64,000 nucleotides of DNA from Pseudomonas citrullilanati (lineage in GTDB: Bacteria > Pseudomonadota > Gammaproteobacteria > Pseudomonadales > Pseudomonadaceae): assembly GCF_030580855.1 (NCBI RefSeq), contig NZ_JAUQOP010000032.1, positions 1 through 64,000 on the forward strand, in the 5' to 3' direction. The notes beneath the pieces were generated by a model, which was not told where the DNA came from, made no database searches, and saw only the letters and a program-made list of their open reading frames with translations. Made by a program: the position numbers and the translations under genes. Below, piece by piece: positions 24,893 through 33,837 of the stretch (position 1 is its first letter; each line of letters begins with the position of its first letter).

Positions 24893-25390
24893 ATGCAAGC
24901 ATCTTCACTCAGCGAGGCCGCGCGGGGAGCGACGACCGCCCAACCACGGTCATGGTTGCGCTGGTTATTGTTGCCTCTGGTCATCCTGGCCGGCATGGGC
25001 CTGTCGGTGGAAGCCGGCCTGCTCGGGCCACTGGGGGGCCAGGTCGGTCATCTGTGGGCCACCCTGAGCATTTTCGGCGTCGGTGCGGCGATCCTGTTCC
25101 TGCTGTTGTTGCTCAGCGGCCGGCAGCAAGGCCCGGCCTTGCATGAACTGCCGCGCTGGCAGTTGATCGGTGGTTTCCTGGGGCCGATCTACGTGGTCGT
25201 GCTGACACTCGCCACGCCCCACATCGGCATCGCCATGACCATGATCGCGATCCTCTCCGGCCAAGTCGGCAAAAGCGTCCTGATCGATCATTTCGGCTGG
25301 TTCGGTACGGCCCGCAAGCGCGTCAATGGCGAGCGCTGGCTGGCGTTGGCCTTGATTGTCGTTGCCCTTGTTCTGATTGCCCGAGGTTGA
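24893..25390 (+). CDS. DMT/YdcZ (DUF606) family membrane protein
   Basis: 165 residues with about five hydrophobic segments (LLLPLVILAGMGLSVEAGLLG, IFGVGAAILFLLLLLSG and others) and the family motif SGQVGKSVLIDHFGWFG. Small YdcZ-type proteins often act in pairs as half-size transporters. The ATG at 24893 is the first in frame after the divergent promoter region. It is followed at once by a paralogue that shares the (G)QxGxxxLIDHFGW motif, so the two probably form a hetero-oligomer. The substrate is unknown. Confidence 0.85.
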   Translation: MQASSLSEAARGATTAQPRSWLRWLLLPLVILAGMGLSVEAGLLGPLGGQVGHLWATLSIFGVGAAILFLLLLLSGRQQGPALHELPRWQLIGGFLGPIYVVVLTLATPHIGIAMTMIAILSGQVGKSVLIDHFGWFGTARKRVNGERWLALALIVVALVLIARG

Positions 25391-25392
25391 CC

Positions 25393-25845
25393 ATGAATCT
25401 GTTCATCTTATTGCTGGTGGTCGTTGCGGCCGGTGCGGTGCTGAGTGTGCAAGCGGCCATCAACGGGCGCCTGGGCCAGATGGTCGGCGTGCTGCGTAGC
25501 AGCCTGCTGACCTTTGCCGTGGGCACGGTGACCACCGGGTTGCTGATCGTGTTCTTCGAGCCGGCGCATGCCTTGACGCTGCTGGATATGCCGAAATGGC
25601 AACTCAGCGGGGCCTTGTTTGGCGTCGTGTACATGATGGTGATGGTCGGCGCGGTGCCCAGGGTCGGCACGGCCGTGGCCACGGTAGCGGTGATCGTCGG
25701 CCAACTGGGCATGGGCATGCTGATCGATCACTTTGGCTGGCTGGGCAACCCCGCCATCGAATTGTCCGGTAGCCGGATACTGGCCATGGCCTGCCTGGCA
25801 CTGGCGCTGGTGTTCATGTACCGCAGCAACGCGCGCCAGGCCTGA
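25393..25845 (+). CDS. DMT/YdcZ (DUF606) family membrane protein, second copy
   Basis: 150 residues, about five membrane spans. VVAAGAVLSVQAAINGRLGQ and VGQLGMGMLIDHFGWLG are the family signatures, and the latter repeats the motif of the preceding gene. The ATG at 25393 is two bases after the previous stop, so the two are co-translated as a paralogous pair. It is probably regulated by the divergent LysR protein. The 3' end is convergent with a small conserved gene, leaving only five bases. Confidence 0.85.
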   Translation: MNLFILLLVVVAAGAVLSVQAAINGRLGQMVGVLRSSLLTFAVGTVTTGLLIVFFEPAHALTLLDMPKWQLSGALFGVVYMMVMVGAVPRVGTAVATVAVIVGQLGMGMLIDHFGWLGNPAIELSGSRILAMACLALALVFMYRSNARQA

Positions 25846-25850
25846 TCCCT

Positions 25851-26129
25851 TCAGTCGGGCTCCACGTTCATTTGCAGGCTGCCATCGCCCAGGCGCTCCG
25901 TGCTTCGCACGATGCCGCTCTGGCGCCGGCCTTCGGCGCTGAACACCACGATCTGGGCTTTGTCCAGGTCGTCCGGCATCGGCGGCTGAACGTGCAAGGC
26001 GAACCACACGGGCTTATCCTCGTCGAGGCGCTGGACGTCATACTGGCAGTCGATGCTTTTGGTCTCGCGGCCAAACAGGGTGTCGAGGCCGTAGTCAAGG
26101 TGGTTGCTGTCGGCAGGGGCGTTTGGCAT
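25851..26129 (-). CDS. Small conserved protein of unknown function
   Basis: 92 residues without signal peptide or membrane segment. The sequence is acidic and beta-looking (KPVWFALHVQPPMPDD, QSGIVRSTERLGDGSLQMNV). The ATG at 26129 has AGGAG with good spacing; the longer open frame overlaps the tsx gene and is not supported. It lies 79 bases downstream of tsx on the same strand and may be co-transcribed with it. No function is recognised. Confidence 0.65.
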   Translation of the reverse strand: MPNAPADSNHLDYGLDTLFGRETKSIDCQYDVQRLDEDKPVWFALHVQPPMPDDLDKAQIVVFSAEGRRQSGIVRSTERLGDGSLQMNVEPD

Positions 26130-26208
26130 CGGCAGTCTCCTGGAAAGGTGCACGCGGCTGATGTTCAAGTGATCCGTGGGGGAATGGAAAATTCCATCGG
26201 GTTGCCGT

Positions 26209-27159
26209 TCAGAATTGATAGCCGACCCCGGCGTAATATCCCCATCCCTCGGAGCGGGCGCGGAACTGGCCGTCGCCAAAGTCGAGCTCGCTGCCATCCT
26301 GCCAGTTGCCGCCGTTGTGAAAGTAGCGGCCCACCAGGGTGAAGCGCAGGTGCGTGAAGGCATACAGCAGGACGTTGGTCGCAACCGTGGCATTGGCGGT
26401 GCGCGCGGGGTTGTCCTTGTGCAGGTCCGAACCGAAGTCGAAGTTGGTGAAGCCGATGTAGGTCAGTGAAGCACCGTTGCCGAACTGACTGATCGGCACG
26501 ATGTACTTGAGCTGGGCGCGATAGCCGTCCCAGGAATATTCGTTGCTGGCGCCATAGTTTTCCCATTGGTATCGACCGTAGAGGTTGGCCGACAGGTTGA
26601 CCCTCGAACGGGTGTCGATGTCCGTGCCCAGGCCGCTGTACAGCGTGTTGGCGCGGTTGGCGCTGTTGCTGCCGTGGTCGTAGATCCAGTCGAACGCCAC
26701 ATACCATTCCTTGATTGGCCCGATGGCCAGGCTGCGGCCGGCCAGGGTATCGATGGAAATACGCGGCTCGTGCTCCATGAACACCGGGGAGCCGTGGTCC
26801 CATACCCCTTTGTCGTGGCTGTTGCCGATAGTGAAGATTTTCGGGATGTCGACGTAGCCATACAGCTCGAAAGGGCCCTTGCGACCGAAATACTCGTACT
26901 CCAGGTAAACGTCGTCGGTCGGTTGTGGACCGAAGCTGATGTCCTTGCTGCCGATGATCGTCAGGTCCTGGTTGTACCAGTCCGACAGGTAGGCGCCTTT
27001 TTTCGCCGGGGTGGCGTCGGGGCTGAGGGTTTCGCCCTGGGCGGACGTTTCGTTCGTCTGCGCCAGGGTGGTGGCGCTGGGTAGTCCGGTAACGACGGCC
27101 AGGAGCAGGCCGATTGTCCAATGGCCGGGCGAGGTGCGACGCAGGGTAGTGAGGTGCAT
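26209..27159 (-). CDS. tsx: Tsx-type nucleoside-specific outer-membrane channel
   Basis: 316 residues with a signal peptide and an outer-membrane barrel. It follows E. coli Tsx closely in order: KGAYLSDWYNQDLTIIGS, FGPQPTDDVYLEYEYFGRKG, WDHGSPVFMEHEPRISID, GPIKEWYVAFDWIYD, GLGTDIDTR, YQWENYGASNEYSWDGYR, ending VGYQF with the terminal Phe typical of OM barrels. It lets nucleosides and deoxynucleosides cross the outer membrane. The ATG at 27159 has AAGGA upstream. A perfect PurR-like palindrome lies about 85 bases before the start, suggesting control by a LacI-family repressor. Confidence 0.9.
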   Translation of the reverse strand: MHLTTLRRTSPGHWTIGLLLAVVTGLPSATTLAQTNETSAQGETLSPDATPAKKGAYLSDWYNQDLTIIGSKDISFGPQPTDDVYLEYEYFGRKGPFELYGYVDIPKIFTIGNSHDKGVWDHGSPVFMEHEPRISIDTLAGRSLAIGPIKEWYVAFDWIYDHGSNSANRANTLYSGLGTDIDTRSRVNLSANLYGRYQWENYGASNEYSWDGYRAQLKYIVPISQFGNGASLTYIGFTNFDFGSDLHKDNPARTANATVATNVLLYAFTHLRFTLVGRYFHNGGNWQDGSELDFGDGQFRARSEGWGYYAGVGYQF

Positions 27160-27243
27160 GGAAAATCCTTGTCCGAGCGGGCCGGAGCCCGTGTTCCGTA
27201 GTTGAAAAAAACGTCGTCGATCAGCAGGAGGGTGACCTGCTGC

Positions 27244-27255
27244 GCAAACGTTTGC
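27244..27255 (-). promoter_or_regulatory. PurR/LacI-type operator upstream of tsx
   Basis: GCAAACGTTTGC is a perfect 12-base palindrome with the central CG step and the ACGTTTGC arm of LacI-family (PurR-like) operators, 85-96 bases before the tsx start. A nucleoside- or purine-responsive repressor is a reasonable guess; no regulator gene is adjacent. Confidence 0.6.
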
Positions 27256-27448
27256 ACATCCTGTACCAGAACTTGCCACCGGCTTGAAAAACAAAGGGAT
27301 TCGTGTTGATTCCTGGCCCTATGGTCAATTCCCTGGAGCGAGCGGCGGGATGAGCCCCAACGAGGGCGTGCGGCACTCATCGTGCGCGACACTGGCGCGC
27401 CGGCGATGCTGGTAGACTCGCTCACCTTGACTTACGAGAGGTGTCCCC

Positions 27449-28483
27449 ATGAGCGAGCCGATTCGCCTGACCCAGTACAGCCACGGCGCCGGTTGCGGTT
27501 GCAAGATTTCGCCCCAGGTGTTGGAAGTGATCCTGGCCGGCAGCGGTGCGCAGAACCTCGACCCCAACCTGTGGGTGGGCAACGCGTCCCGGGATGACGC
27601 CGCGGTGTACGCCATCGACGAGACGCGCGGGGTGGTCTCGACCACTGATTTCTTCATGCCGATCGTCGACGATCCTTTCGACTTCGGCCGCATTGCCGCC
27701 ACCAACGCCATCAGCGATATCTACGCCATGGGCGGCGATCCGCTGATGGCCATCGCGATCCTCGGATGGCCGGTGAACGTGCTGGCCCCGGAGATCGCCC
27801 GGGAAGTGATTCGCGGCGGCCGTTCGGTGTGTGACGAGGCGGGCATTCCCCTGGCGGGCGGGCATTCGATCGATGCCCCGGAGCCGATCTTCGGCCTGGC
27901 CGTCACCGGCCTGGTGCAAAAGCGCCACATGAAACGCAACGACACCGCCACGGCGGGATGCCGCTTGTACCTGACCAAGCCCTTGGGCATTGGCATCCTC
28001 ACCACCGCGGAAAAGAAGGGCAAGCTGCGCGTGGCCGACGTCGGCCTGGCCCGTGACTGGATGTGCACCCTGAACAAACCCGGCAGCCGCTTCGGCAAGC
28101 TCGACGGCGTGACGGCGATGACCGACGTCACCGGCTTCGGCCTGCTCGGGCACCTGGTGGAAATGGCCGACGGCAGCCAACTGACGGCACGCATCCGCTA
28201 CGACGCGGTGCCGCGCCTGCCGAGCGTCGAGTATTACCTGGACCTGGGCTGTGTGCCGGGCGGCACGTTGCGCAACTACGACAGCTACGCCAGCCGGGTG
28301 GGACGGGTCCAGGAGCTGCACAAGCGGGTGCTGTGCGACCCGCAGACCAGTGGTGGCCTGTTGATCGCCGTCACCGCGGAGGGTGAAGCGCAATTTCTCC
28401 GGGTCGCCGAGGAACTTGGCCTGGCGCTGGCGCCGATTGGTGAACTGGTCGAGCGACAGACCCACGCGGTCGAGGTGTCATGA
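27449..28483 (+). CDS. selD: Selenide, water dikinase
   Basis: 344 residues. SHGAGCGCKISPQVLE holds the catalytic Cys and Lys (Cys form, not selenocysteine), and DDAAVYAIDETRGVVSTTDF and FGRIAATNAISDIYAMGGDP are the AIR-synthase-type ATP-site motifs. It makes selenophosphate from selenide and ATP for Sec-tRNA and tRNA selenation. The gene overlaps selU by ATGA, a pairing that points to tRNA 2-selenouridine as at least one product. The start has GAGAGG upstream. No selA or selB is in the window. Confidence 0.96.
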   Translation: MSEPIRLTQYSHGAGCGCKISPQVLEVILAGSGAQNLDPNLWVGNASRDDAAVYAIDETRGVVSTTDFFMPIVDDPFDFGRIAATNAISDIYAMGGDPLMAIAILGWPVNVLAPEIAREVIRGGRSVCDEAGIPLAGGHSIDAPEPIFGLAVTGLVQKRHMKRNDTATAGCRLYLTKPLGIGILTTAEKKGKLRVADVGLARDWMCTLNKPGSRFGKLDGVTAMTDVTGFGLLGHLVEMADGSQLTARIRYDAVPRLPSVEYYLDLGCVPGGTLRNYDSYASRVGRVQELHKRVLCDPQTSGGLLIAVTAEGEAQFLRVAEELGLALAPIGELVERQTHAVEVS

Positions 28484-29589
28484 TGGCCAATGACTTCATC
28501 GATTACCGCGACATCTTCCTCAACGACCGGCCCATGATGGACACCCGGGCGCCCATCGAATTTCTCAAGGGCGCCTTTCCCGGCGTGGTCAACTTGCCGC
28601 TGATGACCGACAGCGAGCGGCAACGCGTCGGCACCTGCTACAAACAGCAAGGGCAACAGGCGGCGATCGTGCTCGGCCATCAATTGGTGTCGGGCGAGAC
28701 CAAGGCCCAACGCATCCAGGCCTGGGCCGAGTTCGCCCGGCGCCATCCCGATGGCCTGTTGTATTGCTTTCGCGGCGGGCTGCGCTCGCAGATCGTCCAG
28801 CAGTGGCTCAAGGACGAAGCCGGTGTCGAGTACCCCAGGGTCGGCGGCGGCTACAAGGCCATGCGCACCTTTTTGCTGGAGACCGTCGAGCAGGCGGCCA
28901 GCCAATGTGACCTGGTGCTGCTGGGCGGCATGACCGGCACCGGCAAGACCGACGTGCTGGCCCAGCTGGACAACAGCCTCGACCTGGAAGGCCATGCCAA
29001 CCATCGCGGTTCGAGTTTCGGCAAGCGCGCCACCGGGCAGCCGTCCAACATCGATTTCGAGAACCGGCTGGCGGTGGACGTGCTGAAAAAGCGCGCCGCT
29101 GGCATCGAGCAGTTCGTGCTGGAAGACGAGAACCGCATGATCGGCAGCTGTGCCTTGCCGCTGCCATTATTCCAGCGTATGCAGCAGGTGCCGATGGTCT
29201 GGCTGGAAGACAGCGTGGAGCGGCGGGTCGAGCGGATCCTGCGCGACTACGTCGTCAACCTGTGCGCGGAGTTCGTCGCGGTTCGGGGCGAGGAAGGTTT
29301 CTCGTTGTTTGCCGAGCGCTTGCTGGCGAGCCTGGACAACATCCGCAAGCGCCTGGGAGGCGATCGTCACCGGCGCTTGATGGACATCCTGGAAGCCGCC
29401 CTGGCGGAGCAGGCCCGCAGCGGCGCCGTCGACCTGCATCGGGATTGGATCGAAGGCCTGCTGCGCGAATACTACGACCCGATGTATGTGTACCAGCGGG
29501 AAAAGAAGAACCTGCGCATCGAGTTTTCAGGGGAGCAGCCGGCGGTGCTGGCGTACCTGCGCGAGCGAGCGGCCCGCCGCGCCCCATAG
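28480..29589 (+). CDS. selU: tRNA 2-selenouridine synthase
   Basis: 369 residues (also called MnmH or YbbB). The N-terminal rhodanese domain has the catalytic Cys in LLYCFRGGLRSQIVQQW; the C-terminal P-loop is LLGGMTGTGKTDVLAQL. It replaces sulfur with selenium in 2-thiouridine at the wobble position, using selenophosphate and a geranylated intermediate. It is translationally coupled to selD. Two ATGs stand in tandem at the start; the first overlaps the selD stop. Confidence 0.95.
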   Translation: MMANDFIDYRDIFLNDRPMMDTRAPIEFLKGAFPGVVNLPLMTDSERQRVGTCYKQQGQQAAIVLGHQLVSGETKAQRIQAWAEFARRHPDGLLYCFRGGLRSQIVQQWLKDEAGVEYPRVGGGYKAMRTFLLETVEQAASQCDLVLLGGMTGTGKTDVLAQLDNSLDLEGHANHRGSSFGKRATGQPSNIDFENRLAVDVLKKRAAGIEQFVLEDENRMIGSCALPLPLFQRMQQVPMVWLEDSVERRVERILRDYVVNLCAEFVAVRGEEGFSLFAERLLASLDNIRKRLGGDRHRRLMDILEAALAEQARSGAVDLHRDWIEGLLREYYDPMYVYQREKKNLRIEFSGEQPAVLAYLRERAARRAP

Positions 29590-29602
29590 CCTCGGGGGCG
29601 GC

Positions 29603-30655
29603 TCACAGCACCGCGGCCCCCACCAAGCCGAAGACAATCCCCACCACCATTGTCAGCAGCGCCACGGTCACCAGCACGCGGGCATCGAAATCCTTGCGCA
29701 GCATCAGCAGCGACGGCAGGCTGACGCTCGGCAGGGTCATCAACAACGCGACGGCGGGCCCGGTGCCCAGGCCGAGGGTCATCATGGTTTGCACGATCGG
29801 GATTTCCGCCGCGGTGGGAATCACGAACAGCGTACCGACGATGGCCAGCGGCACCAGCCACAACAGGCTGTCGGCCATGGCGCCGTCGACGTGGGGAAAC
29901 AGCCAGACCCGCGCCGCCCCCAGTACCAGCACCGCCAGCACGTAGATCGGGATGGTGCTCCAGAACAGCTGCCACAGGGTCCGGCCCCAGCGGAGCAGGA
30001 ACGGTTGCGTATCGACCGCGCTGGCGTCGGCCACCGCTTCCACGGCGGCTTCGGGCAGGGCCTCGGGCCGGGCGATGCGTTGGGCCACCATCGACACGCC
30101 GAACACCAGCACGATACCGGCCACCAGCCGCAGGGCGGTGAAGCCCCAGCCAAGCACGAAGCCCATGAACACCAGGGTCGCCGGGTTGAGGACCGGGTTG
30201 CCGATCCAGAAGGCCAGTGCCGCGCCCACCGACACGTTCTGCCGGCGCATGCCGGCCGCCACGGGCGCGGCGCAACACGAGCACATCATGCCGGGCAGGG
30301 CGAACAGCCCGCCGCGCAGGGTCGAGGCGAAGCCGGCCCGGCCGAACAGGCGCAGCAACCAGTCACGGGGAATCAGCACTTGCAGCAGCGAGCCGAGGAT
30401 CACCGCCAGCACCGCCGCCTTCCAGATGGCCAGGAAGTAGACCTGGGCGTAGGCCAGGGCCGCCGTCAGTGGCGAGGTCTGCGCATCGTTGAGGATCGAG
30501 TTGCCGATGCTGTGGTTATCGGCGGCGACGAAGGCCTTGAGGTAGTAGGGCGACCACTTGACGTAATAGAGGCCGACGCAGGCCACCAGCAGGAACAGGG
30601 CGGGTTTGTACCAGAACGACCAGCCCCGGGCCGGAGCGGCAGAAGATGAAGACAT
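29603..30655 (-). CDS. DUF318/ArsP-like permease
   Basis: 350 residues with about eight to ten membrane spans. The motif PGMMCSCCAAPVAAGMRRQ and the following FWIGNPVLNPATLVFMGFV are the signature of the DUF318 (ArsP_1) permeases, where cysteines line the transport path. Members export organoarsenicals or are of unknown function. It is convergent with selU and stands alone. The start at 30655 gives a charged, short N-tail before the first span. Substrate unassigned. Confidence 0.83.
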   Translation of the reverse strand: MSSSSAAPARGWSFWYKPALFLLVACVGLYYVKWSPYYLKAFVAADNHSIGNSILNDAQTSPLTAALAYAQVYFLAIWKAAVLAVILGSLLQVLIPRDWLLRLFGRAGFASTLRGGLFALPGMMCSCCAAPVAAGMRRQNVSVGAALAFWIGNPVLNPATLVFMGFVLGWGFTALRLVAGIVLVFGVSMVAQRIARPEALPEAAVEAVADASAVDTQPFLLRWGRTLWQLFWSTIPIYVLAVLVLGAARVWLFPHVDGAMADSLLWLVPLAIVGTLFVIPTAAEIPIVQTMMTLGLGTGPAVALLMTLPSVSLPSLLMLRKDFDARVLVTVALLTMVVGIVFGLVGAAVL

Positions 30656-30775
30656 GGAAAGGGTCCGGATAGCGGGAGAATGGCTGCATCATACCCTGCG
30701 CCGCCGGCTTGCGCCGAGGGCAACGGCTGCCCGCCGGTCAGGGCCCCGGTGTGGCCCGGCCCGGCGGCTGGCGCC

Positions 30776-31450
30776 TCAGGTCGGGCAGCTTTCCTGGCCG
30801 TTGTCCAGGCCTTGCTTGTAGGTCCGGCTGGAGAGGCTGGCCTTGCCGTTGTGCCAGGTCAGGGTCAGCACATACAGCGAGTCGAAATCCCCGGATTCCC
30901 AGTCTTCGGTAATGGTCTGCTTCTTGCCCACGGCCTCGCCGGCGACCTTGTTGATCAACTCCGGCAGGTAGCCATGGGACCAGGCGGTGTAGATGGTGGC
31001 GTTGTGGTACTTGTCGTGCAGCAACTCGTCGGCCAGGTCACTGGTGTCGTTGGCCGAATAATTGATGTTCACCGGCAGCCCGAGCTTGATGGCGCTGGGG
31101 CTGATGGTCATCAGCGGGCGAATGTAGCTGTAGGAGTTGTCCAGCTCGCCTTCTTCGACATGGCGGGTCGGGTTGGCTGCGAACACGTAGTCGGCCTTGC
31201 CGAACTTTTCCGGCAACAGGGTGGCCAGGTCGATGGCCCGGTTCAGCCCCTGGCAATTGAGCTGGCCAAGGCCGCCGGCGGGTTTCTCGGCGTGACGCAG
31301 GAATACCAGGGTCTGGACGCCGTCCACGGGTTGGGCGCGACTGACGCTCGATTCCAGCGACAGGGCCAGGCCGCAGGCCACCAACAGTGTCGGCAGCAGC
31401 AACCACGAACGGTGCTGCAAGCGCCTGGCAAACTTCAGTGGGTTCATCAT
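30776..31450 (-). CDS. Secreted histidine-phosphatase-family protein
   Basis: 224 residues with an N-terminal signal or anchor segment (WLLLPTLLVACGLALSLES). TLVFLRHAEKPAGGLG is the phosphohistidine motif (RHxE rather than RHGE), and ATIYTAWSHGYLPELINKV contains the second histidine. The C-terminus is polar. Two start codons stand together at 31450 and 31447. The cysteine in LLVACG could act as a lipobox but is not at a typical position. It probably acts in the periplasm on a phosphorylated or other ester substrate, not identified. Confidence 0.75.
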   Translation of the reverse strand: MMNPLKFARRLQHRSWLLLPTLLVACGLALSLESSVSRAQPVDGVQTLVFLRHAEKPAGGLGQLNCQGLNRAIDLATLLPEKFGKADYVFAANPTRHVEEGELDNSYSYIRPLMTISPSAIKLGLPVNINYSANDTSDLADELLHDKYHNATIYTAWSHGYLPELINKVAGEAVGKKQTITEDWESGDFDSLYVLTLTWHNGKASLSSRTYKQGLDNGQESCPT

Positions 31451-31744
31451 CGGATCAGTTCTTCATTCTTCTTCGAGCCAGGCTGACAAACCCTGGCACC
31501 GCGAGGCGGTTGGCCTCGGGCGTTTTCCTTGTCATGACGCCGCTTCGGTTCCCTGTGGGGCATTGCTCAGAGTCCATCGAGGCCCTTTGGTTCGATCCTG
31601 CGGCCGGTTCCTTCCGAGCGATGGGCTGAACATTAGCGACAGGATGTTGCGAAATTAAGAACGGCGGAGGGATTCATCGTGCCTATGAGGTCTTTCGGTA
31701 TTTGGATTATCCTCGGCCATCCATTCCTCTCGGAGCCCGCGACC

Positions 31745-32443
31745 ATGGCTGACCTGAACCCATTCCCCATCACCCGCAAATGGCCCGCTCAATACCCTGA
31801 GTGGATCCAGCTCTATTCGCTGCCGACCCCCAACGGCGTGAAAGTCTCGATCATGCTCGAGGAGATCGGCCTGCCGTACGAGCCCCATAAGGTGGACTTC
31901 GGCAGCAACGACCAGTTGTCTCCCGAATTCCTTTCCCTGAACCCCAATAACAAGATCCCGGCGATTCTCGACCCACACGGGCCGGGCGACCAGCCGTTGG
32001 CGTTGTTCGAGTCCGGGGCGATCCTGATCTACCTCGCGGACAAGAGCGGCCAGTTGCTGGCCCAGGAGTCGGCGGCGCGCTACGAGACGATCCAGTGGCT
32101 GATGTTCCAGATGGGCGGGATCGGGCCGATGTTCGGGCAGTTGGGGTTCTTCAACAAGTTCGCCGGCAAGGATTACGAGGACAAGCGGCCCCGTGACCGC
32201 TACGTCGAGGAGAGCAAGCGCCTGCTCAACGTGCTCGACGGGCGCCTGCGGGGACGCGACTGGATCATGGGCGAGCGCTACACCATCGCCGACATCGCCA
32301 CCTTCCCGTGGGTGCGCAACCTGATCGGTTTCTACGAGGCCGGCGACCTGGTGGGGATCCAGAACTTCCCCAACGTCACTCGGGTGCTGGAGCGCTTCCT
32401 GGCACGTCCCGCGGTGGCCCGAGGGTTGAAGATTCCGGAATGA
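31745..32443 (+). CDS. Glutathione S-transferase (YghU/YfcG-like)
   Basis: 232 residues. The thioredoxin-like half has LYSLPTPNGVKVSIMLEEIGLPYE and KIPAILDPHGPGDQPLALFESGAIL (the ESG turn binds glutathione); the helical half contains WLMFQMGGIGPMFGQLGFFNKFA and YTIADIATFPWVRN. These are features of the Nu-class GSTs, which reduce disulfides or peroxides with two glutathiones. The ATG at 31745 is preferred over upstream open codons. It stands alone before hemB. Confidence 0.88.
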   Translation: MADLNPFPITRKWPAQYPEWIQLYSLPTPNGVKVSIMLEEIGLPYEPHKVDFGSNDQLSPEFLSLNPNNKIPAILDPHGPGDQPLALFESGAILIYLADKSGQLLAQESAARYETIQWLMFQMGGIGPMFGQLGFFNKFAGKDYEDKRPRDRYVEESKRLLNVLDGRLRGRDWIMGERYTIADIATFPWVRNLIGFYEAGDLVGIQNFPNVTRVLERFLARPAVARGLKIPE

Positions 32444-32643
32444 GCGAACCGGGGGACCGTCGATACGCGCTCTCTGACGGGCGAGCGGTGCAGGGCTGAC
32501 CTGCATCAAGGGTTACCCGGCCTTGCAGGGCGATTATTGCCCGGCCGGTAACACTCTGTTTTCCAGCCGGCGTTTGTGCCCTGGTCGGCCAGGGCATAAG
32601 CTTTGCCCCCTGTGATCGAGCCCCCCATTTGCCCAGGAGTCCC

Positions 32644-33618
32644 ATGTCCAGCCAGTTCCCCGAAGCACGCCCACGCCGTCTGCGTCGCAATGCAAGCTTG
32701 CGCAGCCTGTTCCAGGAAACCGAATTCACCCTCAACGACCTGGTGCTGCCGATTTTCGTCGAAGAAGAAATCGACGACTTCGTGCCGATCAAGAGCATGC
32801 CGGGCGTGGTGCGCATCCCTGAATCGAAACTGGCCAGCGAGATCGAGCGCTACGCCCGGGCCGGCATCAAGGCGGTGATGACCTTTGGCGTGTCCCACCA
32901 CCTGGACGGCGACGGCAGCGACACCTGGAGCGAGCGTGGCCTGGTGTCGCGCATGGCCGGCATCTGCAAGGACGCCGTGCCGGACATGATCGTGATGTCC
33001 GATACCTGCTTTTGCGAATACACCGATCATGGCCATTGCGGTGTGCTCCACGGCCACGAAGTGGACAACGACCGGACCCTGGTCAACCTGGGCAAGCAGG
33101 CCGTGGCGGCGGCTCGCGCCGGCGCCGACGTGATCGCACCGTCCGCGGCCATGGACGGCCAGGTCCAGGCCATCCGCTCGGCCCTGGACCAGGCCGGTTT
33201 CAGCCAGACGGCGATCATGGCCTATTCCACCAAGTTTGCCTCGGCGCTGTACGGCCCGTTCCGCGAGGCCGGCGGCAGCGCCTTGAAGGGCGACCGCAAG
33301 AGCTACCAGATGAACCCGATGAACCGTCGCGAAGCCCTGCGCGAATCCTTGCTCGACGAGCAGGAAGGCGCCGACGCGTTGATGGTCAAGCCGGCCGGTG
33401 CCTACCTGGACATCATCCGCGACATTCGCCAGGCCTCGAACCTGCCGCTGTCGGCGTATCAGGTCAGCGGCGAATACGCGATGATCAAGTTCGCCGCCCA
33501 GGCCGGCGCCATCGACGAGGCCCGCGTGGTTCGCGAAAGCCTTGGCGCGATCAAGCGGGCCGGGGCCGACCTGATCTTCACCTACTTCGCCATGGACCTG
33601 GCGTTGAGCGGGATCTGA
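32644..33618 (+). CDS. hemB: Delta-aminolevulinic acid dehydratase, zinc-site type
   Basis: 324 residues. The catalytic lysines are in MAYSTKFASALYGPFR and ALMVKPAGAYLDII. The zinc loop is SDTCFCEYTDHGHCGVL with three cysteines, the Zn-dependent form. P. aeruginosa HemB, known from its structure, lacks this Cys set and uses Mg. This copy may therefore be a second enzyme or a lineage that kept Zn. It condenses two 5-aminolevulinates to porphobilinogen. The start MSSQFPEARPRRLR is the usual family opening. Confidence 0.9.
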   Translation: MSSQFPEARPRRLRRNASLRSLFQETEFTLNDLVLPIFVEEEIDDFVPIKSMPGVVRIPESKLASEIERYARAGIKAVMTFGVSHHLDGDGSDTWSERGLVSRMAGICKDAVPDMIVMSDTCFCEYTDHGHCGVLHGHEVDNDRTLVNLGKQAVAAARAGADVIAPSAAMDGQVQAIRSALDQAGFSQTAIMAYSTKFASALYGPFREAGGSALKGDRKSYQMNPMNRREALRESLLDEQEGADALMVKPAGAYLDIIRDIRQASNLPLSAYQVSGEYAMIKFAAQAGAIDEARVVRESLGAIKRAGADLIFTYFAMDLALSGI

Positions 33619-33680
33619 CCTGGCGCTGTCTGGGCGGGGGGGCTTGGGTTGGACGAAAGATTCGACCCCCCCAATTCCCC

Positions 33681-33710
33681 TGTAGGCGCGAGCCTGCTCG
33701 CGAAAGCGGT
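33681..33710. repeat. Single REP element
   Basis: TGTAGGCGCGAGCCTGCTCGCGAAAGCGGT contains the GCGAGCCTGCTCGC REP palindrome, between hemB and the DUF1615 lipoprotein gene. Confidence 0.75.
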
Positions 33711-33837
33711 AGGCCAGCCCGAACCCAAGTGACCTGTGCCGCCGCCATCGCAGGCAGCGTCGCCCCCACATTGGGCATAGCCCGCATCCGTTTTTGATCG
33801 TATGGTTGCTCCGGACTCACGAACCCGATGGAGCACC

